Shown here: positions 54,169-61,327 of the stretch, one piece after another
Numbering within the stretch: the stretch's first letter is position 1
Layout: the number at the start of each line of letters is the position of its first letter
Source of the DNA: an uncultured Geobacter sp.
GTDB taxonomy: Bacteria; Desulfobacterota; Desulfuromonadia; Geobacterales; Geobacteraceae
Length of the DNA: 64,000 bases
Assembly (NCBI GenBank): GCA_937886325.1
Contig: CALABV010000119.1
Span: 1 to 64,000 of the forward strand
Direction of reading: 5' to 3'
The notes under the pieces: model-generated
Database searches by the model: none
Told to the model about the DNA's origin: nothing
The model's input: the letters and a program-made list of their open reading frames with translations, nothing else
Position numbers and translations under genes: made by a program

Positions 54169-56142
54169 ATGACGGAATCTGTGAACGGGTTCCCCTATAT
54201 CAGGTCCCTGACCATCGAGGATGAAAACAGGATCCGCCAGATCCCGTTCCTGAACATAGATTCACTGCTGATACCCTCGCCCTACATCAAGGACAAGGCA
54301 ATCGACATCGATTACGACCACAGCTACGTCTGGGAAGAGGAAGGCGAACTGCTCGGCTATTTCCTCATCTATTCCGACCCGGAGAAGAAGCGCTTCCATC
54401 TCTACAAGCAGGTAACGAGCCCCTTCGGAAGAGGCAAGGGGATCGGGTCGGCCTTCATGGAGAAGTTGGCGCGCGATGTTGCTCCCGACGCTTTCATCTA
54501 CCTGTTTGTATGGGAAAAACTGAGCAGTTCCATTGACTTTTTCCTCAGCAAGGGATTCTCCTACCAGGAAGCCATCGTCTATCGGAAGATGAAGTTCTAC
54601 CTCATGTCCGCGCCTGCCGCCACAATCCTGGAGAAGATCGAACAGGCCGGCATCAAGGATGTTTCCATTGCCGAAGAGTTGAGCAATGTGCGGCACGATG
54701 CCAAGAAGGCGCTGAAAATCATCCTCGACCTGGTATCCATGCTGTCCGTGGACAATTTCAACAAGGTGATCGAAGACATCAACCGCGAGACGACGGCCCT
54801 GCTCAACACCCTGAACATGTATGAGGACAAGATTACGGCCAGCCACGAGGTGCACATCAAGGAACTGATAACCGAGCGCGTCATTCCTTTCATCGAGGTC
54901 GCCGATGTCCCGTGCGAGATACGCCTCGTCATCGGTTCCCACATACCTCCGGTCATCGGTCACTACATGAATTTCAGCCGCGCCCTGATAAACCTGGTGT
55001 CCAACTCGCTTGACGCCATCCGGGAATCGGGCAGGCGCGGTTGCATCGAAATCTCCCTTGCGGAACGAACTGATACGGTCATCCTCTCCATCACGGACAA
55101 CGGCGCCGGCATCGCGGAGGAACGGCTGATGAAAGGACCTGATTTACTGCCTCTTTTCGTGGGAAAAACAACAAAACAGGGCAAGACCGGAGAGGGAATC
55201 GGCACGCGGCAAATCTTCGCCACCTTCGGAGCGGGTAACATTTCCGTTGAAAGTGCTGTCGGTGAGTTCACCCGATGGACCATCTCCCTGAGGAAAAGCT
55301 CCCAGAAGGACACTATCCTGCTGACGGAGACGAAATCACGGTATGTGGAGTTCATCAAGGCCACGGAGCATATCGGGATATCGGGGACCAGTACGCGAAC
55401 CAGTATCGCCGCCTTTATCTGGCAGGTGAGACAGATGGAGATCTTCAGCTACGAGCTCCTCTACCAGTTCAGCAGGTACAACAACGTTCGCGACATCTTC
55501 AGAACAATCCTTCTCTACCGGTACGGAGACAAGGATTTCTCTTTCCTGAAAGCGGAGCTGAAAAAATGCAGGGTCGACAACGAGGCATTCAGGTCATGGC
55601 TTCTCGGGATCACCAAACGCATCAAGCGCAACGAAACCCATATTGCCATGCATCTGGATTTCCAGGAGTACAAAGGGATTCTGTTCAAGAGTTACGGGCA
55701 GGCCCTCGGATACACCATCATCTTCACCCTCGACCCGGAAACGGGACGCTTTTTCGCCACCGACCGGAAACTTGCCGAACACATGGACTTCGTCTCGTAC
55801 CTGGGCCGCAACCGTGACCAGTTATTGCGCGGCGAATTCGTCGGTGATGTGAGAAACGTCGAGAGCCCCATCTATCTGGGGGTCTGGTCCGTAAAGACCG
55901 CCGCGGATCTCCGTGATAAGCTGGCATTGATGCGAGCCGGCGCACGGCAGTTGCTGGAGATGGGCCTGAAAAACGAGAAGCGGCTGTGCTTCTATGCCAC
56001 AACGTACAACCTGTGCGAAGTTGAGGTCGACACTCTCTCCTCCATAACCCTGGGGGAGTTGTCAACCATGGAGGACACGGACTTCGACCGACTTATCGTG
56101 CCGTCAGAAGACGGCATGCACGGCATGGTCTTCGCGGATTGA
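54169..56142 (+). CDS. GNAT acetyltransferase fused to a histidine-kinase-type ATPase
   Basis: The 657-residue protein is an odd fusion. Residues 1-150 form a GNAT fold with the acetyl-CoA loop SPFGRGKGIGSAFMEKL. Next comes a helical stretch with a possible phosphoacceptor (LSNVRHDAKKALKIILDL), resembling a DHp helix. The HATPase_c domain has N box FSRALINLVSNSLDAI, G1 SITDNGAGIA and G2 GKTGEGIGTRQIFATFG. The C-terminal 270 residues are an unrecognised helical domain (around FSYELLYQFSRYNNVRDIF). It could be a sensor kinase whose input is acyl-CoA or whose output includes protein acylation; this is inference. Start at 54169 because AAGGTGG lies upstream; the ATG at 54115 is an alternative. 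Confidence 0.8.
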   Translation: MTESVNGFPYIRSLTIEDENRIRQIPFLNIDSLLIPSPYIKDKAIDIDYDHSYVWEEEGELLGYFLIYSDPEKKRFHLYKQVTSPFGRGKGIGSAFMEKLARDVAPDAFIYLFVWEKLSSSIDFFLSKGFSYQEAIVYRKMKFYLMSAPAATILEKIEQAGIKDVSIAEELSNVRHDAKKALKIILDLVSMLSVDNFNKVIEDINRETTALLNTLNMYEDKITASHEVHIKELITERVIPFIEVADVPCEIRLVIGSHIPPVIGHYMNFSRALINLVSNSLDAIRESGRRGCIEISLAERTDTVILSITDNGAGIAEERLMKGPDLLPLFVGKTTKQGKTGEGIGTRQIFATFGAGNISVESAVGEFTRWTISLRKSSQKDTILLTETKSRYVEFIKATEHIGISGTSTRTSIAAFIWQVRQMEIFSYELLYQFSRYNNVRDIFRTILLYRYGDKDFSFLKAELKKCRVDNEAFRSWLLGITKRIKRNETHIAMHLDFQEYKGILFKSYGQALGYTIIFTLDPETGRFFATDRKLAEHMDFVSYLGRNRDQLLRGEFVGDVRNVESPIYLGVWSVKTAADLRDKLALMRAGARQLLEMGLKNEKRLCFYATTYNLCEVEVDTLSSITLGELSTMEDTDFDRLIVPSEDGMHGMVFAD

Positions 56143-56170
56143 ACGTGAAAACGGCAGATACAATCGTCCT

Positions 56171-56222
56171 CCGTTCCGGCGTCCTGACGATCCAGGTTCC
56201 GATGAGACGCCGGAACGGTTTT
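56171..56222 (+). terminator. Rho-independent terminator after the GNAT-kinase gene
   Basis: Thirteen-base arms (CCGTTCCGGCGTC and its perfect complement) enclose a 22-base loop and are followed by TTTT. It lies 29 bases past the stop. Confidence 0.75.
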
Positions 56223-56227
56223 CCGTC

Positions 56228-57019
56228 TCACCTCAGGAACGGCAGTTTAATCGGAGAGGACGGCAGAGAAGGTATCTTTTCAATGGGAGAAGAAGCGGAG
56301 GAAGGGATTGATTCAGACACCGCTCTTCCGCCCACTCCGCTCTTCCATTGCCGGTAGCAGGCAAGCCCCTTCTCGTTCGAGCACTCCTCCACCAGTTTAC
56401 AGCCGCAGTCCTCGGGTGTCGGTCCGCACTTCTTGTTATGAAAGTCATTGACCGTTTCTTGTCCTTTGGGGCAGACAAACGAAGGAGGCCAGTCCTGCTC
56501 CTCGTTGCTTCCCATGCACGGACCAATGACGCTGCCGGCCCCGAATACCAGGTCTTTTCGATGCCAGCATGCCGATGCACGGCGCTGGTTCTGACAATCG
56601 GCCGGCTCCACGCTTCCGGACAGGCCGAATTTCGGCTTTCCATACGCGGAGCAGTCCAGCATCTTCGTGGTGGTTCCGATGCGCACCTCGCAATCCTTTG
56701 TCGACCCCTTGCGGCAGCAGACACTTGCCCGTTCGAACAGGCGACAGCCGCACTTCTGCAACTCAACCACGTCGTAGTCCCAGCAGGCGCCCACCGGATA
56801 CAGGTAGTGCTTGCCGTCAAGCTCGTTCGTGCTGCGCTGTCCCCCGCGACCCTTCACTTCGAGCACCCTGCCCTTGACCCTGTGCTGATCTTCCCAGAGA
56901 CGGATCACCTGTGCCTTCGAGGGCTCCGCGCACACCGGCCGCACCGCGAACAGACCGCAGATCACGCCCGCACCGACCACGACCGCCGCCACACCGATCT
57001 GCTTGAAACTCGTTCTCAT
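56228..57019 (-). CDS. Secreted cysteine-rich protein, unknown function
   Basis: The 263-residue protein has a signal peptide (MRTSFKQIGVAAVVVGAGVICGLFAVRPVCA). The mature part holds around 20 cysteines, arranged as two related blocks: one around KCGCRLFERASVCCRKG and one around DCGCKLVEECSNEKGLACYR. The pattern implies several disulfide bonds or metal/haem-free binding; no CxxCH haem motif occurs. A serine/proline-rich tail ends the protein. I do not recognise a family. A perfect GGAGGG precedes the ATG. Confidence 0.72.
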   Translation of the reverse strand: MRTSFKQIGVAAVVVGAGVICGLFAVRPVCAEPSKAQVIRLWEDQHRVKGRVLEVKGRGGQRSTNELDGKHYLYPVGACWDYDVVELQKCGCRLFERASVCCRKGSTKDCEVRIGTTTKMLDCSAYGKPKFGLSGSVEPADCQNQRRASACWHRKDLVFGAGSVIGPCMGSNEEQDWPPSFVCPKGQETVNDFHNKKCGPTPEDCGCKLVEECSNEKGLACYRQWKSGVGGRAVSESIPSSASSPIEKIPSLPSSPIKLPFLR

Positions 57020-57272
57020 TGATAATCCCTCCTTTTGATTGAAGTACCGCCTGACGAGCGGCGCCCTGCCGTCCGCCCTTCATTCTGCAAAGCACCCGCA
57101 AACGCATGGGAATCCAGTATCAAAAAAACATGATCTGAACAGGGAAAGGTATTCCTGGAAACACCGGCTGTGAAAACCGCGTCGGATTCAACCGCACATC
57201 AATGGAGAGGGAAGCAGAATTGTTAAAATACCAAGAAAAGTTGCCCGAGAAGACGGGAATTTGACGAAAACC

Positions 57273-58178
57273 CTACGCGCTCACAACCACCCGGTTGCGG
57301 CCGGCCCGCTTGGCTTCATAGAGCGCTCCATCGGCCTTTTTCAGGAGCGCTTCGAAAGAGGGCAACCCGGCGTTCATTTCGGCAACCCCGAGACTGACGG
57401 TAACGTTGATTTCCATGCCCTGGTAGACGTGTTTCATCTCGGCAATCGTTGTTCTGAAACGTTCCGCCAGCAGCGCCGCGGACGCAAGCACGGTCTCCGG
57501 GAGGAGGCAGCAGAACTCCTCACCTCCATACCGGGCAAGGAAATCCGTCTTTCTGATCAGCGACGCAATCGTGCCGGAAATGTTCTTCAGGATGAGGTCT
57601 CCGCACAGGTGGCCGTAAGTATCGTTCACGTTTTTGAAAAAATCGATATCGAACATTATCACGCTGAAGCCCCTTCCATACCGGGCGTGCCTCGCGCATT
57701 CCTCCTCCAGGCGCTTTTCCAGGAACCTCCGGTTATAGACGCCGGTAAGGCCGTCCCGCAAGTTCATCTCCAGCAGGCGATGCTCATAAGCGGCAAGTTC
57801 GGTCACATCCTGCACCGTGAGGTAGAGGCCGGTTATGGCGTTGTCCTGGTCGCGCAGCGGTCCCATTGAGCAGCTCTGCTGCATCCTCTCGAATCGGGAT
57901 TCGAAAGAGCTTTCCGGTCTGAAGGGAAAGAGGAAGTGATGGAGCTTCTGTGAGAAGAAGGAGAAATTTCCGAATGTGAGGACGGATTTGCAGCTGCGTT
58001 GAAACCTCGGCGTATTCAGGGAAGGGAAGAAATCGAACAATGATGAGCCGACGAGTTGTTCCGCCGGTATGCCGCTGTGGGTCTCCATCCAGCGATTCCA
58101 GTAGCGAACCCTGAGTTCCGTGTCCAGGATGACGAGACCGAGGTTCACCGAGTCAAATATCTGGGCAAGCTCATTCAT
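57273..58178 (-). CDS. PAS-GGDEF diguanylate cyclase
   Basis: The protein has 301 residues. A PAS domain fills about residues 5-130 (FDSVNLGLVILDTELRVRYWNRWME). The GGDEF domain follows with NLRDGLTGVYNRRFLEKRL and an active variant motif RYGGEEFCCLLP. The inhibitory I-site RKTD is five residues ahead, so feedback inhibition by c-di-GMP is expected. No transmembrane helix is present, so it is cytosolic. The ATG at 58178 lies inside the end of the CheX/CheC gene (8-base overlap), so expression is coupled to the CheY-CheX pair. Confidence 0.92.
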   Translation of the reverse strand: MNELAQIFDSVNLGLVILDTELRVRYWNRWMETHSGIPAEQLVGSSLFDFFPSLNTPRFQRSCKSVLTFGNFSFFSQKLHHFLFPFRPESSFESRFERMQQSCSMGPLRDQDNAITGLYLTVQDVTELAAYEHRLLEMNLRDGLTGVYNRRFLEKRLEEECARHARYGRGFSVIMFDIDFFKNVNDTYGHLCGDLILKNISGTIASLIRKTDFLARYGGEEFCCLLPETVLASAALLAERFRTTIAEMKHVYQGMEINVTVSLGVAEMNAGLPSFEALLKKADGALYEAKRAGRNRVVVSA

Positions 58179-58812
58179 AGTGTTCCAGGAATTCCGCAAG
58201 CGATTGCTTTATCCATTCCATTGAGTCCTGGGTTGTCACGAGAAACAGAAAACCGCTCACGTTACGCTCATCGAAGCGGAACACGGTCTTCATGACGATG
58301 GCGGTGTACTCCGGGTCGAAGAGTCTCTCCGGCAGTATGTCGTGGGGTTTGTTTTCAACCAGCACCGTGGGAGGAGAATAGGTCACCACATCTCCCAGAA
58401 GTTCGGTAATCTTGCCGACGCACGCGCCGATCAGGATATTGCCGACTTCCATCAGGGTTTCCTTCTCAAGGATCTCCATGGAGCCCGACTCGAATGTTGT
58501 CTCGTGTTCGGCGTCCAGCATGGTGATAAGCGCTTTTCCGGCGTCGGCGGGAAAGACCAGAAACGCTCCACCCCTGAACTTCCCCCAGAAGTCCTGCTCC
58601 ACGATGCTGATGGTGGAAAAGTCCCGCACCTCGTACCGCAGGTACTCCGGAAGATCCTCCGCTTTCAGCACCTTGATATAGGGAACGCTCAGAACCACGA
58701 AGATATTTATCACTTCGGCGAGTTCGGCCGCGGCCTTGCCGAAGGCGATATTCATGATCTCCTGCAGCGTGTCCTTTTCCTCTTCACTGATTGAAGGGAG
58801 CTCAGTTTCCAT
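58171..58812 (-). CDS. CheC/CheX-type CheY-phosphate phosphatase
   Basis: The 213-residue protein carries two phosphatase-type ExxN motifs: EIMNIAFGKAAAELAEV near residue 15 and EVGNILIGACVGKITELL near residue 115. The double motif fits CheC-like enzymes that dephosphorylate a receiver. Central VLSVPYIKVL and FSTISIVEQDFWG strands are consistent with the fold. It overlaps the CheY gene by 11 bases and the cyclase gene by 8, giving a tight three-gene unit. Confidence 0.87.
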   Translation of the reverse strand: METELPSISEEEKDTLQEIMNIAFGKAAAELAEVINIFVVLSVPYIKVLKAEDLPEYLRYEVRDFSTISIVEQDFWGKFRGGAFLVFPADAGKALITMLDAEHETTFESGSMEILEKETLMEVGNILIGACVGKITELLGDVVTYSPPTVLVENKPHDILPERLFDPEYTAIVMKTVFRFDERNVSGFLFLVTTQDSMEWIKQSLAEFLEHYE

Positions 58813-59188
58813 GGTGTTTTCCCAGGAATTCGTCGGCCTTCGCCAGGGCGTCTCCGACGCTTTCCTTTGTCGGTGGTTTTTTCAGGACAAGAAAGGCCCC
58901 GAGCCCCATGACCCTCTCGATTGATTTAACCTGGATATCCGCGGTAGCCACGATAATCACGGCGTCGGGATTATGCTTCTTCATCTCCTCCAGTGCCTGA
59001 ACTCCGTCCATGACCGGCATGGTAAGGTCGAGAAAGGTGATATCGGGCACTATCTCCTTGAACTTTTCAAGTCCGGCAAGGCCGTCGCCGGCCTCGTGGA
59101 TCTCAGGGTCGTCATCCTTCGGGAGACAGCTTTTCAGCATCTTCCGCGAAATAGGCGAGTCGTCAACTATCAGTATTTTCCTGGCCAT
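58802..59188 (-). CDS. Stand-alone CheY-like response regulator
   Basis: The 128-residue receiver domain has the acidic pair in LIVDDSP, the phosphoacceptor Asp in TFLDLTMPVMDG, the conserved Thr (IIVATADIQ) and the Lys in LVLKKPP. It has no output domain, so it acts by binding a partner. The CheX/CheC phosphatase gene overlaps its end, indicating it is the substrate. GAGGTGG precedes the ATG. Confidence 0.93.
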   Translation of the reverse strand: MARKILIVDDSPISRKMLKSCLPKDDDPEIHEAGDGLAGLEKFKEIVPDITFLDLTMPVMDGVQALEEMKKHNPDAVIIVATADIQVKSIERVMGLGAFLVLKKPPTKESVGDALAKADEFLGKHHGN

Positions 59189-59271
59189 GGCATACCACCT
59201 CGCTGGATTGACTTTCCGCCGGGAACCTCCGCGGACCCGCGGAAGATGCGGACTTGTTCAGCACGAGGGAC

Positions 59272-59301
59272 AAAGTAGCAAAAGAGAGGAAGCTGAGTCA
59301 A
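59272..59301 (-). promoter_or_regulatory. Candidate promoter of the CheY-CheX-cyclase operon
   Basis: On the minus strand TTGACT-N18-TACTTT lies about 85 bases upstream of the receiver ATG. The -10 is weak. The rest of the 344-base divergent gap 59189-59532 shows nothing else I can identify; AAGGCGGG before 59533 is the ribosome-binding site of the cation efflux gene. Confidence 0.4.
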
Positions 59302-59532
59302 TGGAAATAAGGGGAATTTGGATGGCAATCCTTCATTATAAAACGACGAGAGACGTCATGAAGGGAGCAGACCGAACGGGATAGAGCCATGGACTTCAAG
59401 CGCCTCACGTGTCATGATTCTACCCTTTTCCGTTGCCCGGCATCGCCGCCTTCTGCTATTGTGTCCGCTGTCCACACACCCCGTGATCTCATCTCGGTGA
59501 AGTCTCAGAGGACATGGTAAGGCGGGTATTCC

Positions 59533-60459
59533 ATGAATGACGCAGATGAAAATCACACTCGACTGAAAATTCGGGCGGCGCGCATCTCGGTCGCATCCAA
59601 CTCCCTGCTGGTGGGTGCGAAACTGGCGGTCGGCGTTTTCATGGGCTCGGTTGCCGTGCTTTCAGAGGCGATGCACAGCGGGCTCGACCTGATGGCCTCA
59701 ATCATCGCTTTCTATGCGGTGGGCAAGGCGGGAAAACCGGCCGACGAACGCCATCCCTATGGTCACGGGAAATGGGAAAATGTCTCCGGCGTGGTTGAGG
59801 CGCTCCTCATCCTTCTGGCAGCGGTCTATATCATCTACGAGGCGGTTCTCCGTCTCCTCCACGGCTCGGAGATAGAGCACCTCGGCATCGGTACCGCGGT
59901 CATGGCGATCTCCGCCGTGGTCAACTGGTTCGTATCACGCTACCTGTTCCAGGTCGCCCGGGAAACCGACTCCGTTGCCCTGGAGGCCGACGCATGGCAC
60001 CTCCGGGCCGATGTCTACACATCAGTGGGCGTCCTTGTCGGTCTGGTCCTCATCGCCTTCACGAAACTCACCATCCTCGACTCCGTCGCGGCCATCGCGG
60101 TTGCCGTTCTGATCATCAAGTCATCCGTCGATCTCACGAAAAGCGCGGCGGCCGACCTCTTCGACACGCGTCTCCCCCGCGAGGACGAGGAAATAATCAG
60201 AAGGATTCTCACCGGCTACAAGGAGGGATGCATCGACTTTCACCGCCTGAGGAGCAGAAAATCCGGTTCCATGAGGTTCATCGACCTGCACCTCGTCGTG
60301 CCCCGGAAATGGTCCATCGAAGAGGCGCACCAGGTGAGCGATCGCATCGATAAGGAAATCCGTGACGCCCTTGCCAATACCCAGGTCATCATCCATGTCG
60401 ACCCCTGCAACAAGAGCCTCGCCCCCTGCGAAAAATGTACGCGGGAACCGGAATCGTGA
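59533..60459 (+). CDS. Cation diffusion facilitator (FieF/ZitB-like)
   Basis: The 308-residue protein has six transmembrane helices and the CDF metal-site residues: EAMHSGLDLMAS in TM2 and EADAWHLRADVYTS in TM5. A C-terminal cytosolic domain follows (KSGSMRFIDLHLVVPRKWSIEEAHQVSD). DERHPYGHGK follows TM3. CDF proteins export Zn2+, Fe2+, Co2+ or Mn2+ by proton exchange. The His in the TM2 pair suggests zinc over manganese, but this is a weak guide. The C-terminal CEKCTREPES is a short cysteine-bearing tail. Confidence 0.93.
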   Translation: MNDADENHTRLKIRAARISVASNSLLVGAKLAVGVFMGSVAVLSEAMHSGLDLMASIIAFYAVGKAGKPADERHPYGHGKWENVSGVVEALLILLAAVYIIYEAVLRLLHGSEIEHLGIGTAVMAISAVVNWFVSRYLFQVARETDSVALEADAWHLRADVYTSVGVLVGLVLIAFTKLTILDSVAAIAVAVLIIKSSVDLTKSAAADLFDTRLPREDEEIIRRILTGYKEGCIDFHRLRSRKSGSMRFIDLHLVVPRKWSIEEAHQVSDRIDKEIRDALANTQVIIHVDPCNKSLAPCEKCTREPES

Positions 60460-60495
60460 GGATTCGGGTATCGGTCGGAGCCCCTTTCCGGCGAC

Positions 60496-61146
60496 TCACC
60501 TGCGGACGAATATTTCCCGCGCCATGCTGGTGTCGATGGCGAATTCGGAGAAACCGACGCTGAAGATATAGGAAGGGAAGGTCTGTTTGAGGCGGATGCA
60601 GTTTCCGGGAAGCACACCCATGGCCATGAGCTTCTGCATCTTCTTGTTGTCCTCCGTCTGTATGTAGGCGATCTCCCCCTCCTCGTTGGGCTTCAGTTCG
60701 GTGAGGGGAACAACACCCAGGTTGCCGCTCCGCTGCGCCTCGACGCAACATTCACCCGGCGGGATCGGCTTGCCGTGGGGACTGGTGGAGGGGTGGTTGA
60801 GCAGGGTGCAGACCTTGGTGTCCACCCCCTCGTTGAGGAGGTGCTCGAACTGGCAGGCCTTTTCCCTGGCCGCCTCGCCCCGGATATTGAAGACATCCAT
60901 CATGAGCCGCTCCGCGAGGCGGAAGCGTCGGACAATCTTGCGCCCCTCCTCTTTCCCTTCCGGACGGAGCGCAACCCTCCCCTCTTTGACCTCAATCAGG
61001 GCAAGGTCGGTCAGTTCACGAAACACCGGCTCATCCGGTGACAGTGAAATCTTTTCCAGGTCCGTGAATACGTTGCCTTCCTCCTCGACCTCCATCCAGA
61101 GTTTTTCGAGAATCTCCTCGGCCTTTTCCGACAGTTTTTCGCTCAT
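60496..61146 (-). CDS. FeoA-DtxR fusion regulator
   Basis: The protein has 216 residues. The N-terminal half is a winged-helix/dimerisation domain of the DtxR/MntR type (LTDLALIEVKEGRVALRPEGKEEGRKIVRRFRLAERLM, then FEHLLNEGVDTKVCTLLNHPSTSPHGKPIP). The C-terminal half is an SH3-like FeoA domain (VPLTELKPNEEGEIAYIQTEDNKKMQKLMAMGVLPGNCIRL). It should act as an iron- or manganese-dependent regulator that also interacts with FeoB. It starts one base after the stop of the small zinc-ribbon gene and is last in the feo operon. Confidence 0.88.
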   Translation of the reverse strand: MSEKLSEKAEEILEKLWMEVEEEGNVFTDLEKISLSPDEPVFRELTDLALIEVKEGRVALRPEGKEEGRKIVRRFRLAERLMMDVFNIRGEAAREKACQFEHLLNEGVDTKVCTLLNHPSTSPHGKPIPPGECCVEAQRSGNLGVVPLTELKPNEEGEIAYIQTEDNKKMQKLMAMGVLPGNCIRLKQTFPSYIFSVGFSEFAIDTSMAREIFVRR

Positions 61147-61147
61147 G

Positions 61148-61327
61148 TCATCTCCCGGATTTCGTAAATAGTTTCTTTATCTTCCGTACCAGTGAAGGCT
61201 CCGGAGGGTTTTCGTAATTGCAGCGAGGACACTTCAGCTTGTTGCAGCCGGGACTCATGGGGCAGCTTCGGCACCCGGAACCCGCTTCCCGTTCGTCGAA
61301 TTCATATCCGCAGAACCCGCATTTCAT
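61148..61327 (-). CDS. Small zinc-ribbon protein in the feo operon
   Basis: The 59-residue ORF is too short to appear in gene lists with a larger cut-off. It starts with MKCGFCGYEFDE and holds four CxxC-type pairs (CGFC, CRSC, CNKLKC, CPRC), then a basic tail (VRKIKKLF). Its ATG overlaps the feoB stop by one base (TGATG), and its stop is one base from the start of the FeoA-DtxR gene, so the three genes are translationally linked. The cysteines suggest zinc or iron binding. A role as a FeoC-like accessory or redox helper is inference. Confidence 0.82.
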   Translation of the reverse strand: MKCGFCGYEFDEREAGSGCRSCPMSPGCNKLKCPRCNYENPPEPSLVRKIKKLFTKSGR

